A DNA stretch of 64,000 bases from Paguma larvata (Eukaryota > Chordata > Mammalia > Carnivora > Viverridae): NCBI GenBank assembly GCA_030068075.1, contig CM057835.1, positions 42,328,215 through 42,392,214 on the forward strand, in the 5' to 3' direction. A model generated the notes under the pieces. The model ran no database searches. It had not been told where the DNA came from and worked only from the letters and a program-made list of their open reading frames with translations. Shown in pieces: positions 1 through 11,200 of this stretch (position 1 is the first letter of the stretch; every line of letters begins with the position of its first letter). The position numbers and the translations under genes were made by a program.

Positions 1-292
1 CTATTGAATGATTAAACCTTTTACATTTTGACAGCATTGTTTAGAGTACAAAAGAAGTCTCCAAGCGTTACCTTTTTTAATTCTTAAGAAAATGCTAAGG
101 GCTGATATGGAAGTTTCTATGTCTTTTACAGGTGAAAAAACTCAACAACAGAGTTTTGGTGACTATTTGGAGGTTACATTGTTATTAACCAACCAAGCCA
201 AAATGTATTTTAAAAAGTGACTGTAAATATTTTTAACCTGGACATGACATTAATGCCTGGCTGCTAAAACTCTGCCCCTCAGGACACATACA
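1..292. other. Anonymous AT-rich sequence
   Basis: No repeat, RNA gene or credible exon is recognised. A polypyrimidine stretch ending in 'tttacag' at about 124-131 resembles a splice acceptor. The frame after it closes within 30 codons and matches nothing I know, so it is not called as an exon. Confidence 0.5.
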
Positions 293-560
293 GATAAATA
301 ATAGTTAATGGTTATGCAGCTCTTATTATGTACAAGGTACTATTCTAGGTAATTTACATACATCGACTTGTTTAGTTTTTATAACAACCCTATGAAGTTA
401 CTACAAATTATTATTCCTATTTTACAGGTGAGTAAAATAAACTTCAGAGAAATTATGTAAAGTGTCCAAGGTCACACAGCTAGGATGTGGCAGAGATGGG
501 ACTCAAACCCAGACACTATTGTCCCCAAACCTATGCTCTTTCCCTATGTTATACTGTGAA
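293..560 (-). mobile_element. MIR SINE, antisense
   Basis: This is an ancient mammalian-wide tRNA-derived SINE in reverse orientation. The recognisable core runs from 'acaaggtactattctagg' through 'tattttacaggtgagtaaa' to 'ggtcacacagctag' and 'gggactcaaacccag'. These correspond to the MIR core and to the tRNA-like B-box end. It is diverged by many substitutions, as expected for a pre-eutherian element. Boundaries are good to about 20 bp. Confidence 0.85.
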
Positions 561-920
561 CATATGAAAATGCTTTGCCTGGTTGGATCCCATAAATCTT
601 GGATTCTACTTACAGCTTGATTTGTCATGTGCAAAAGGCATCTTTTCCACTTGGTTTAGTAGCCATGTTTGAGATTTGACGTCTATATCTATATCTCATT
701 AGGCTTGTACTTGGAAATCTGTCACTTCTTCACTTTGAAGAAAGTGGCCACATCTGCCAACTTATACTTTCTAACATAAGGACAAGCTCAAGAACTGGCA
801 CCTGTACTCTCAATTCTAGACTTCTCCAGTCTGATTCAAACTGCTTCCAAATAGAAGTCCAGTTATAATAGACAATATGAGATAAAATTTTATTTTATTG
901 AAAGACAATTCCTTTGGAAT
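561..920. other. Anonymous sequence
   Basis: No recognised gene, RNA or repeat lies between the MIR and the target site of the next SINE. Confidence 0.5.
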
Positions 921-936
921 AAAAATATAATGAATA

Positions 937-1158
937 GGGGCACCTGGGTGGCTCAGTCGGTTAAGCGGCCGACTTCGGCTCAGGTCATGATCTCGCGGTC
1001 TGTGGGTTCGAGCCCCATGTCGGGCTCTGTGCTGATGGCTCATCGGAGCCTGGAGCCTGCTTCGGATTCTGTGTCTCCCTCTCTCTGTGCCCTTCCCCTG
1101 CTCACGCTCTATCTCTATGTCTCTCGAAAATAAATAAACGTTAAAAAAAATTTTAAAA
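937..1158 (+). mobile_element. Felid-type tRNA-derived SINE (SINEC_Fc-like), full length
   Basis: The head 'ggggcacctgggtggctcag' carries an A-box-like motif, and 'gggttcgagcccc' is the B box of the pol III promoter. A CT-rich body follows, then an 'aaataaataaacgtt' A-rich tail. The element is flanked by a perfect 16-bp duplication, aaaaatataatgaata, at 921-936 and 1159-1174. This marks a complete L1-driven insertion. It is non-coding; the open frames here are only read-through of the SINE. Confidence 0.95.
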
Positions 1159-1174
1159 AAAAATATAATGAATA

Positions 1175-1834
1175 ATTTTCTGCCCCATACTTCTCCAATT
1201 TCAGATCAACTTACTAAATGCCAATAGGTATCTCATCCAACTGAATCTTTTGTGATAGTTTTGAGAGTATTCTCTCCTTAGGTCACCCACCACAATCATC
1301 TGTGTTACTCTCTCATTTGAGAAATATTTATTGAACCATAATTATATGTAAGAAATAAGCCTAAATGGAATCCTCTGAGAAACAAAGAAAAAGGCATAGA
1401 CTTTTTTGTCAGGGAGCATTTTTTTGTCAGCCTTTTTGTCTATTTATTAGAGGTAAAAGATACACAGAAATGATTATTAGAAGAAGAGTATTATTAGTCG
1501 CCAAAGGTTTGTTTTTGAAGAACTCTGGAGGAGAGATTATCCCATTTATTCTAAGGAGTCAGGAAGTTTCCTTAAGAAAGTCACATTTCAGTTAGAGTTG
1601 GACAGGACTGCCAAGGAAAGAGACTACTCCAACTAGTAAGATCAAGGAGCAGAGGTTAAGACAGAGCAGAACATTTTTCTAGCTTGGCTGGAGCACTGTA
1701 TGGATCAAAGGAGGTAGCAAGAATCATCTGGAAAGGTAGGTTGGGGCCAGAGTGTATGCATCTTGAATGTACAGCCTAGCATTTCACTCTAAAGTAATTC
1801 TTGAAGTGAGTAACATTCTTTTTGTTACATTGCA
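1175..1834. other. Anonymous sequence
   Basis: No repeat family or gene is recognised. A 76-codon frame at 1365-1595 has no recognisable motif and is treated as chance. Confidence 0.5.
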
Positions 1835-2095
1835 CAGTATAGTGGCTAAAGCAAGGGACAATGGAGTCAGAAAAAAATTTCCAGCTTTGCTACTTTGTAG
1901 TTTGGTGACTTTGAGTGAGTCATTTAACCATTCCAGGTCTCAGTCTCCTCATCTGTGAAATGATAATGAATATAAGAACAACACATCACAGGGTGTGTTG
2001 GCAATTAAGTAAAACAACGTTTACAAAAGAACATGGTGTGGAGATTGGCATTGGTAGATACTAGTAAACACTTAGTACGCAATAAACAAATAAAT
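1835..2095 (+). mobile_element. MIR SINE, sense
   Basis: Sense-orientation MIR. 'agtatagtggctaaagca', 'ggagtcag', 'ttgagtgagtcatttaacc', 'cagtctcctcatctgtgaaatg' and the 3' 'acttagtacgcaataaa' follow the consensus in order. Strongly diverged, no target duplication visible. Confidence 0.85.
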
Positions 2096-5000
2096 AGCGA
2101 AGACTTAGAATTCTCATAATTCAGTTTGCCTGCATTGGAATACTTTCTAACTCATCTGTGCCCTTTTGTGACAAAAGGGATTTGACACCATATTCCACAG
2201 GTGTGGAGTTGAGTACTACGTAGACGCCTGCCTCCGTCCTGTTCTTCACCCACTTCTGTGACTGCATTGGCCTTTCTGGCAGACACATCACACAGGTAAT
2301 ATATATTAATATCCTCTTTATATAAAACCTGTGGGACCTTTTTCACACATACTACAACTGCCATGCCAAGCCTCCTGAGTCCTGTCCTCATGCAAATATT
2401 ATTTTTCCCCTAAATGTAGGACTTCAGATATTCTGTTAATTTAATCATATTAATTTCAATTGAACTTTTCTTATAGAAATCTTTTTAAAAATACTCATTT
2501 TAATCTAACATTTTAACCTTCAAATCACCTGCAAATTTGATAAGCATTGAACCTCTCACTAAAATATCTAACTAGGTTAGAACAAGAAGAGTTCTGAATT
2601 TTATACCCTCATATGTACCCTCTAGTTTATTAATTCATTAATCAGCACTATTAGGCTATAATTCAACCAGCTAGATTTTTCTTAATATTCCTGTGTACTT
2701 CTTGCTTAAACAGCTATCTTCAAACATCAGATCAAACATTCTTCCCAAATAGGATATAATTTATCTGTCCCATTATCTGTAATAAAAAGTAAACTAGATG
2801 TTGTTGTCATAACCTGTTGTTGGTAAATACATACTGGTTTTTCATAATCACTGTTTTCTTATTTAATACTCTCCCCAAATTTGTTTAATATTCATGCTTT
2901 CCTCAAAGTTCCCTGTGCACATGTAGAAGAAGGTTTGCTCACCAAGAAAAATCTGGCCAAATGTCCTTACTGGAGCTCTTCCAAGGAAGTCTGTATGGAT
3001 TCTTGAAGTAATACATTAGCTGTGTGGGTAGGTAGTATGAAGATGAATCCATCAGGAGACAGGGCAAGACTCTTAGCTACATCTATTTAGTACACCATGA
3101 AATGTGTTTCTTTAAACAGCTCTTCACAAGGAGATTGGGTGACTTCAATCTTATATGTTATATACTCTTTTAAGGCACATTTTAATATAATTTGCAAGCA
3201 AGAGAACCTTTTCTGAGGGCTTTCATTTAATTTTTTTGTGGAACTATCAGGTGTACAAAGGAAGAATACACCAATTAATTTGGTTTCCAATTAATTTTGT
3301 TTCCTGAAGTCATTTCATTCCAAGACAACAGCTGGAAATCCCCTTATTTCAAATAGGCACTAGCAATTAACAGTATAAAAAATTAACAGGATGCAAAGAT
3401 TTTATTCTGCTTAATAATCAAAAGGAGTTGTTCCATCAAAGGGAGTTGTTCTATCAAAAGGAGTTGAAAGGGGCTTCCTTTGACCTTGACCACCAGCTCC
3501 ATTTGTAGTTCATTGTCCCAAATCTCTTGTTCTAAAAAGCTTTCGCAGAGCAAACACCTCGGTAGCTTGTTCTGTCACCTCTATTGCACTTTGTCCAATA
3601 AATTGGGTCAATATACTTCCTATTCTCTACCTTTTCTTCTGACTCAACAGGATGCTGGCATTATTCCAAACCTGCTGGGTCCCAATCCTGGTTTAATAGA
3701 AATTCAAAAAAAAAAACAAATCAATGAGAGAAAAAGTGTTTCTGGATAGCTCAGCTGACATAGCCACAGGCAGGAGCTGGCTAGTGCTATTCGGCATTAT
3801 TCACGTGGCCAGCCAGACATAGACTGTTATTTCACAGTTCGCCCTGCCAACCAAGTCACTCAATTGTTGCAATCAGTGCTAATGCTTTAGGGTAAAAATA
3901 AATAAAAAACAAACGTGGACTCTAGCACATGCACTGGCTGGTGCTGTGAATACACATGGAACAGCACTATAGGTAGATCTAAAGGTCTAAATCAGCTAGC
4001 TAATCAATTCCTGAGTTTTCTTTCTTTTCCTTTTTTGTTTCTGCTTTGTCAGTTAGCCGATTACGACCCGTGAAACTCCTTCTTTGGAAAGGAGCTTGCT
4101 TTAGGTAATACTCTTCTTTCTAAAAGAAAATCTACTGACTGTGGCATCACTGGGTGACGGTACCAAGCACAAGCTACCTCAAGCCAAGAAGCAAAAGGGA
4201 AGGGTTATCTAGTAAGTAACAAGGAGAGATTTCTAGCTTTGAAGTATATGAACTCCTTAAAAGGCTTTAGAAGCTACCTTCCCATGCAGCAGCCTAGGGA
4301 TGCTATAATTCATTCAAAAAGCCTCATTCACAATGGGGAAAATAGAAATATAAACCTATCCAACTTGGCATGAAAAACTTAAATGGGTTTGAATAATTGA
4401 GAGCAAGCAGACTTTACCATATTGCAGCCAAAATTCAAATGGCATGCTGGCTCTTGCGACATAGAAAAGCAATCTAGGGCATTATCTCATGTGTCATCCG
4501 TTCTACTTTTCTTTAAGAAAACTATAGCAAGAGGATTTGTGTTTTAAAGATTAATGCCAGATATGAGCACCGGGAAGAATGAGTATCTTTAAAATGCTGA
4601 AGAGGCAGAAATTTAGGAGAAAATAGATCTATTCATAATTTGAAATTCTGTCTTTCCTCTGTTGGCTGAGTAACAGGCTTTGTCACCCATTACAGCAGCA
4701 CTGAATGTTTAAATGTTGAAGGAGTGGGAGGAAAGGGAGTTGCTATAGGCAATATCATCTCTATTATCTGTATTAAAAGGAAAAAAAAGAGCATCATGAT
4801 CATAAAGGAAGAATATACCTATTTTCACCAGCAACAACAGAACTTCATAGTTAGGCTGCACTATTTTAATCTCTCCCAAATTAGCTCTCATGCCCTACCA
4901 CTACCGTGCATTATAATCTAGACTTTGTGCAAAAAAGAACATATAGGTATTCCTCTGGTGCATGATGTCCAAATTATAGCCATAATTTTATAATAGTTCC

Positions 5001-5403
5001 AGTCAGGCAACCAAGCAGGATCTCATTTATAAACAGAAATTCTTGTCAGTTTCACAAGACAGGAGGAAAAATATAAAAACAGTTGGTGAATAAAGAAAAA
5101 GAGTAGATGGGTTGTCACTGGGATACAGACTGTTTGCAGTAAAAGGTTAACTTCATCAGTAGAAAAATGACAGAGTAGAAACAGCAGTAATCAAACAGAA
5201 GAGAATAGTAGGGGAAACCTATTAAAAAGCAATGGGAAACTAGACAGAACTTGAGACAAAGTAGCGTAGTAGATAAAGACATTTTTTAATAGAGGCTACA
5301 TGACAGAATCCATGACCAATAAATTCCAATTTGATTAAGAAGGTTGAATCTGAGGGAGGAGAAAGAAGATGACTCTCTACCGAATGTAGAAGGTGAGATT
5401 ATT
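2096..5403. other. Anonymous AT-rich sequence
   Basis: About 3.3 kb with no recognised gene, RNA or dated repeat apart from the small tandem repeat listed separately. The short open frames (up to 89 codons) show no family motif. A somewhat less AT-rich stretch at 3,760-4,080 is not repeat-like to my eye and could be unique or conserved sequence. Nothing in the sequence proves that. Confidence 0.4.
3420..3473 (+). repeat. Short tandem repeat, about 19-bp unit, three copies
   Basis: Three consecutive imperfect copies of a unit resembling 'atcaaaaggagttgttct'. The third copy degenerates into 'gttgaaagg'. No mobile element surrounds it. Confidence 0.7.
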
Positions 5404-5441
5404 AATTGTCTGAGCAATTGTCTCAGCAATTGTCTGAGCCT
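5404..5441 (+). repeat. 12-bp tandem repeat, about three copies
   Basis: Units read tgtctgagcaat, tgtctcagcaat and tgtctgagcc, directly 5' of a SINE insertion. Small minisatellite-like array. Confidence 0.8.
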
Positions 5442-5475
5442 GCCGAGTGCCCTGGGCTTAACAAAATATTTTGTC

Positions 5476-5690
5476 AGGGACACCTGGGTGGTTCAGTGGC
5501 TTAAGCAACTGACTTCAGCTCAGGTCATGATCTTGTGGTTTGTGAGTTTGAGCCCCACATTGGGCTTGCTGCTGTCAGTGTTGGGCCTGCTTCAGAACCT
5601 CTGTCCCCCTCTCTTTATGCCCCTCCCCCACTTGCACACACGCACTCTCTCTCTTTCTCAAAAATAAATAAACGCTAAATAAATAAACAC
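5476..5690 (+). mobile_element. Carnivoran tRNA-derived SINE, full length
   Basis: Head 'gggacacctgggtggttcag', degenerate B box 'gagtttgagcccc', CT-rich body and an 'aaataaataaac' tail. The 10-bp duplication atattttgtc flanks it at 5466-5475 and 5691-5700. It is more diverged than the copy at 937, so probably an older insertion. Confidence 0.93.
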
Positions 5691-5702
5691 ATATTTTGTC
5701 GC

Positions 5703-5835
5703 ATGTCTGGATGATGGGCATTAAGGAGGGCACTTGTTGGGATGAGCACTGGGGATTATATGTAATTGATGAATCACTAAATTTTATTACTGAAACCAGT
5801 ACTACACTATATGTTAACTAACTTGAATTTTAAAA
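5703..5835 (+). mobile_element. Carnivoran L1 3' end fragment
   Basis: The sequence 'gatgggcattaaggagg', 'ttgggatgagcactgggg', 'gaatcactaaattttatta' and 'ctacactatatgttaacta' is the 3' terminus of carnivoran L1. Only about 130 bp is present, so this is a severely 5'-truncated insertion. Confidence 0.85.
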
Positions 5836-8239
5836 AAATCTGGGAGAAAAAAATGTCAATATCCCACCCACTCCCTCTTTTTTTATAAGTACAGTGTAAG
5901 ATGGCTCATTTCTGAAGGCTAACCAGAAGAAATTTGGATATAGACAAGGGCATTTTGAATAGCAAAATAAACCAAATTTTCTCCTTTTATTGAACAGTTG
6001 CCTCAATTATTTCCTGAAATAGAACAACCTCAACAACGCTACCTCGGGAGAAGAAGGAGTACTCATCTATCTGGGCCAGACATTACTGGTGATGCAACTA
6101 AGATCCCTCTCTACAATGGGAGGGTCAATGGTTCCCAGTGCAGAAGTGGGGTCACAACCAAGTCACTGAAGACATTTTTCTAACTGCACAGGCCTGCCAC
6201 CCAACTGCAACCTAAGAGAATGGCTGTTCCATAGGTTGATAAATCTCCCCTAAGGGGTATAATTAGCTATATTACATCCAATGCTCACCTTCATTCCAAA
6301 AAGAGAAATCATCTGAGACTGAGGCTCTAAAAGGAGAAAAATTATAAGGGAGTTCATATTGACTGAGGATTATTTTTATACTTGTAAAAATTTAAATTTA
6401 CAAAATTAATGGATTTTAAGGGGTTATCTTATTTGTTTTGTAGGATTTTTTTATACTATAGATTTGTTTCCTTTTTATGTGAATAATGCCAAGTAAAACA
6501 AATATGAAAGAAAAAATAGTATGGATTTAAAGAGTTTTTTCTTATTTGACATTTCAGAAAAATTACAATCTATATAAAAAATTTTTAAACAACTATATGT
6601 CTTAGTTGTTTTCAAAATCTTTATTCTCTATCATTAACCATAATTTTATTAAGAATTTATAAGGTCTATCAAATGGGATCATTGCACTTCAGATTAGATT
6701 AGATGATTTCATGAGATAAGATTTGAAAAAAAAATTGAAATGAATGAAAGAATGATTTTACTGGTTACTCCATGAAGCCTTGAGATTTCTACCAGGGACA
6801 TAATTTCCTAGGACTTGAGTTTCCTTATTCTAGAGCTTATGCCCCTTTGATTCTATCTGCAAGTAGGCTGAGGAATCTCCCATCCCTGAATCACAGCAAT
6901 AGTATTTGTCCAGATGGGGGGACTGACATTTTCTGCTTTTGTACCAGTATCTTCATCAAAGATAGCATACTGGCCTCAGGGATCATTTAGACACAGATGT
7001 TATCTTTCTACATTGTTTTTCCTCCATGATTCTTTACTGTAAACTGTAACCTAGATAACAATGGCTCCAAGCCAAATACAATTTACATATCAAAGGTACA
7101 TTATGTGGTACATTTGTGTTGACCTATCCAATGTGTTGACTTGAAGAGAAAATAAATTGTTAGAAGCATTATTGTGTTAATTCAGACACACTGAGAAGAT
7201 TGGATTAGATGTGCAAAAGATTTATTATGGGAAGGAGCATCATGCAGGAGAAAGAACAAGAACGATGACAGGGTAGGAGTTTCCAAAGGTAACAGTGTTC
7301 CAAGAAAGTTTCAGCCAGGCTGATGGGAGTCCTTAAGTTAAAATCACCCACAGGAGTAATCCTATGTCTCAGAGAAAGGGGCCACCTTAATATCTCCACT
7401 GCACTTGGTCACTGGCTGGGAGCAGCCCACCAGGAAATATGGTCTCAGGCAAACATGATGTGTGATCCAGAGGGGCAGTTGGTGAGGCTGTTAGCCAATG
7501 ATCTGTCCCTAGAAGATCTTCTGATAGGTGTATTTTCATGGCCACCATAATTAGTGTAGTGTTGTAACATTTTATTCTAGCTCAAATAAAGAGATTGACC
7601 AAATAATTGACTTTATTTAAAACATAAGGGATATCAAAGACTTGTAAGGGTAATTAATTTCTTTCATAAACGTTTCCTAAAACATACTATATATCAGGTA
7701 ACATTCCAGCTGCTATAGATAGGGAAGTGATTAAAACACAATACCAGCCTCAATGAACTTATAAATACAATTTTATGTGAGAGAAAACAACATGCAATGA
7801 ATGTGTATTACATACTAAAACCAAATAAGACCTATTTTATCATAATGTGGAAATATTTTAAATGCTTATGATATGATCACCAGGTGAAGCATTTAATAAA
7901 ACACTACAGTGTAAAGAAAATGAACTGTGTGGTTAGTCACTTTCCAAAGTCAGACAGTAAAGCAAACAAATTTTACAGAAAAAATTAACATCTTCATTTT
8001 TAAACTTAGAATATTTCAGCAAAATAATGTAATATTTTTGCAATGATATAAAATTGTTTTCAATTAATTAGCTATTTTCTGTTAATTATGTCTGTTTATA
8101 ACAAATATATGATCTTAGTTTTCTTTTTTTCCTTAATTTTAACTGTTTCTGAAAAGTTAGATATTCCATGATTTCAACAGATGACACCTTGCATTTGTAA
8201 AAATGAGGATTATGAAAGTTCATTCATAAAGATGAAAAT
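5836..8239. other. Anonymous AT-rich sequence
   Basis: No gene or RNA is recognised. At 5,975-6,183 a pyrimidine-rich run ending in 'gaacag' precedes a 61-codon open frame (see findings). About 7,200-7,545 is GC-richer than its surroundings and may be an unrecognised repeat. About 7,800-7,960 faintly resembles an old L1 3' UTR. Confidence 0.4.
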
Positions 8240-8520
8240 TATCCCAAGATTTCATTCATACATTCGTTGAACAAATATGTATTGAATATCTAGTCTTTTC
8301 CAGTTTCTCTGTGTACTAAGGATACAGTGGTGAACAAACACACAAATTCCTGCCTCACCTGAATTTTAGACTCTTGCTGAAGGGGAGAAGAGAGAAAAAA
8401 TAATAATAAGTTAAAGAAGATATAACATGATAGTAGTGTATTCTAAGGAGAAAAAGAAATCAGAAAAAGGGGATAAAAATTAAGTGCAGAGTTTTACTCT
8501 CAAGGAGCACTATTAGAAAT
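8240..8520 (+). repeat. Ancient interspersed repeat, family not assigned
   Basis: Starts 'attcatacattcgttgaac' and 'aaatatgtattgaatatc', then 'aaggatacagtggtgaacaa' and 'attcctgcct'. This order is typical of a common mammalian-wide repeat with a 'attgagcacctactatgtgc'-type start. I recognise the type but will not name the family from memory. Confidence 0.5.
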
Positions 8521-8925
8521 AGATGCTAAGATGAGTGAGTGGAATAGGAAAACTGGGAGAGAAAAAGAGAGAGAAGTTTTGGATACAGGGTGGAGGCAAC
8601 CAAAATCCTGGAAAGTAGTATACAGGAAAAACGATGAGAGTAAGTCTGGTATCACTATCTTGGAATGCAAGCCTATGTAGTTGAGGGCTGAAGCATGCCG
8701 TTAAAGACAGAAAATACTTCTAATCTAGACTTACCTGTAAAAGACACAAAAGCATCTACACAAAGGCCATATTCTGAGCATTTCACATAACAGAACAGAC
8801 ATTCTCAATCCAAGGAGCTCTCCACAGGAACATAGTCCTAATGGCCTAAGAAAATCCACAACACGAGAATATGGGAAGGGGTGGGAAAAGCCATATGATC
8901 TAAACCATATAAAGTCATTGACAAG

Positions 8926-9131
8926 GGGTGCCTGGGTGGTCCTTGATTTTGGCTCGGGTTATGATCCCAGGGTTGTGGGACTGAGCCCCCATCTGGCTCC
9001 ATGCTGAGTGTGGAGCCAGCTTGGTATTCTCTCTCTCTGTCTCTCTGTCTCTCTGTCTCTCTGTCTCTCTCCCCCCTGCCCATCTTGTGCATGTGCATGC
9101 GTGCTCTTTCTCTCTCTTTCTCAAAAAAAAA
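8926..9131 (+). mobile_element. Older carnivoran tRNA-derived SINE with CT-repeat expansion
   Basis: Head 'ggggtgcctgggtggtcc' with a short internal deletion, 'gttatgatcccagggttgtg', then an expanded ctctgt/ctct tract (about 9028-9069) and an A tail. Flanks: aaagtcattgacaag at 8911-8925 and aaagttattgacaag at 9132-9146, a 15-bp duplication with one mismatch. The B box is degenerate. The element is diverged from the felid-type consensus, consistent with an older carnivoran subfamily. Confidence 0.92.
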
Positions 9132-9146
9132 AAAGTTATTGACAAG

Positions 9147-9446
9147 AAAAATGATGAAAATGAACCTACTGTAGCCACAGGGTATACACCAGGAAAATCT
9201 GTCAATAAAAGAAGTGAAAATGAGCTGAAAAATACAAAGAAAATTTAGAATACTACCACAGCTTTGAAAATAACACAAATCTTAATAGAAATTATATGAC
9301 TATATATCAAGAGAATAGGATATCAAATCTCCAGAAAAAAATAGAAAAAAAAAGTCAGGAATAAAAACTGAAATAGAAGGAATATAAGAATGAGTATATA
9401 AAAGCCTGTGCAGTATAAAAAGAAAATTTATAAAAATTTTAACAGA
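9147..9446. other. A-rich sequence, possibly L1-derived
   Basis: A-rich, with 'aaaaatagaaaaaa'-like runs between two oppositely oriented SINEs. It may be an eroded L1 fragment, but I cannot align it to a specific part of L1. Confidence 0.3.
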
Positions 9447-9466
9447 ATTTTTTTAATGTTATTTTT

Positions 9467-9500
<34 letters not shown>

Positions 9501-9665
9501 GCAGAGGAGGAGGAGAGAGAGAGAGGGAGCCACTGAATCTGAAGCAGGCTCCAGGTGCTGAGCTGTCAACACAGAGCCCACTGTGGAAATTGAACCCATG
9601 AACCATGAGGTCATCACCTGAGCTGAAGTTGGACACCCAAACGACTGAGCCACCCAGGCACCCCT
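9447..9665 (-). mobile_element. Carnivoran tRNA-derived SINE, antisense
   Basis: Read on the minus strand it has the head 'ggggtgcctgggtggctcag', a B-box-like region, and a long CT tract visible here as (gagaca/gaga)n at about 9468-9526. The tail is 'aaaataacattaaaaaaa'. The flanking duplication is unclear (tataaaaattt and tatagaaattt are candidates). It lies tail-to-tail, about 315 bp from the plus-strand copy at 8926. Confidence 0.9.
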
Positions 9666-9714
9666 ATATAGAAATTTAAAAAGAGAGTTAAAAGAATTTT
9701 CAAGAAAACTGTTG

Positions 9715-10245
9715 GGTGTGGCCACCAGTGCTACCCAATCAGGAAGCCTGGCTGGAGAACCTGGGAGCCACAGAGGCCACCCTAGAGCCCCACTCAGGCC
9801 AGGAGTAAAGCCAGCAACTCTGCTCAACTGCTGAGCATACCTTAACAGCCCCACCGCACCAAGGAACCCAAATAGTGACCCCAGGGCAGCCTGAGAGCCC
9901 AGCTTACAGCCCTGTCCTGCAGAGGAGGCCGGCCTTATGGCCTTGTCTGATTGCTGAGCACAACCTACAGCCTCATCCAGGCAGGGAGCCCAGCCAATGA
10001 CCCCACCCAATTATGGAGGATAGTGAGTGTTTGGACCCCATCAAGGAACCTGGAGAGCAACTTCACCCAAAAGTGGAACACAGCCAGCGAGCAGACCATC
10101 ACAGAGCCCAGCCTGTGACCCCATTTAACTTCAGGACACAGTCTGCTGCCCCACCTGATCATATACATAGTTTTGCCTACTGCCCGGCCCAACTGCAAAG
10201 CGCTGGCCTGTCTGAACGTGTAGTCCAGCCAGCACCAGAATCTGC
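9715..10245. repeat. GC-rich, loosely periodic repeat, unassigned
   Basis: This is a sharp GC-rich island in AT-rich surroundings. It is built from recurrent phrases such as 'gagcccagcc', 'aatgaccccaccca', 'tgaccccattta', 'aacacagcc' and 'acagccctg' at irregular spacing. It looks like a degenerate minisatellite or the 5' region of an old LINE. The longest open frame of the window (183 codons, minus strand, 9459-10010) runs through it and the neighbouring SINE, with no protein-family signature. Confidence 0.5.
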
Positions 10246-10395
10246 TAGGATATCCCATCACTTTTTGCCATATTTTACTCACAGGAATTGAATCATTAAG
10301 TCCAGACAATACTCAAGGAAAGAAGAATTAAGTTCTAGCTTTTGAGGGGAGGATTATCAAATAATCGGTGGCCATATCTCTAAACCATTACAAAC
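10246..10395 (+). repeat. 3' end of a mammalian interspersed repeat (same family as 61,085)
   Basis: 'catcactttttgccatattt', 'attaagtccagacaatactc' and 'gaggggaggattatcaa' follow the 3' portion of the repeat whose 5' portion is seen at 61,085-61,630. Family name not assigned. Confidence 0.55.
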
Positions 10396-10399
10396 ACCA

Positions 10400-11200
10400 A
10401 TTAGGTGTTTTTCCATAAGTGGACAATTTGAATCTAAAATTAATATGGGAAAAAAGCAAGAATATCTAGAAAATAATTGAAAAAATATAACGTATGGGAG
10501 CTTGCCCTACCATATATGAAGCCATATTACTATGTTTTTATAATTTAAAAATGTAAAAGCACATGAACCAGTGGAAAAAGAATAGAACATCCAAAATAGA
10601 CCCAAATTCATATGGGAATTTAGAGAAAGGTAGACTTTTTATTTATTTTCTTAAGTTTATTTATTTATTTTGAGAGATCGGAGTAGGGCAGAGAAAGAGG
10701 GAGAGAGAGAATTCCAAGCAGGCTCTGCGCGGTCAGCGCAGAGCCTGATGTGGGACTGGTACCCATGAACCATGAGATCATGACCTGAGCTGAAACCAAA
10801 AGTTGGATGCTTAATCGACTGAGCCCCAAAAAGGTGGACTGTTAATAAATGGTGATCAAAAAACTGGAAGGGAAATCACTAGGAGCAGAAACAAACAAAA
10901 AAACATAATAAACATAAATAATCTACAGAGAAAAGCAGGGAACCCAGTGGAGAAGACACAGAGGCAAGCTAGACACCACCGAAAATGACTTCACATATAG
11001 TATTAGTTCTGGAAGCACGTTTCATGTATTTAACAAAACAAATTCTATAACAAAGAAAAAGGCAATCTTAAAAGCTACAAATACATGTGAGCAAATAAAT
11101 CTAACTACATATTGAGTTGGTGAAAATCACATGGAGGATGTAGGATCTAGTGAAGAGATAGATTTACAAAAGTGTGGGAAAAATGAAAGATAAAACCAAG
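10400..11200 (+). mobile_element. Old L1 ORF2 fragment, interrupted by a SINE
   Basis: 'cttgccctaccatatatgaa', 'ccagtggaaaaagaatagaa' and 'aaatagacccaaattcatat' correspond to the 3' third of L1 ORF2. The match resumes after the SINE with 'taataaatggtgatcaaaaa'. The reading frame is broken throughout. The boundary beyond about 11,000 is uncertain. Confidence 0.7.
10637..10829 (-). mobile_element. Carnivoran tRNA-derived SINE, antisense, inside L1
   Basis: Antisense copy. The minus strand reads a 'ggggctcagtcgattaagc' head, 'ggttcatgggtacc', a CT-rich body and an 'aaataaataaactt' tail. Flanks aaaggtagact (10626-10636) and aaaggtggact (10830-10840) form an 11-bp duplication with one mismatch. 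The insertion splits an old L1. Confidence 0.9.

Noticed and set aside
104..220. Possible exon after 'tttctatgtcttttacag'
   Set aside because: Only about 29 codons open, no donor-site logic and no known protein similarity.
937..1020. tRNA gene at the SINE head
   Set aside because: A and B boxes are present but the cloverleaf is not that of a functional tRNA. The element has a SINE body and target duplication. The same applies to the other SINE heads.
8838..9278. 146-codon minus-strand open frame
   Set aside because: Its Arg/Glu repeat is the reverse complement of the SINE CT tract.
9459..10010. 183-codon minus-strand open frame
   Set aside because: It runs through an antisense SINE and a degenerate GC-rich repeat. 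The C-terminal third is the SINE's typical translated pattern. No domain is seen.
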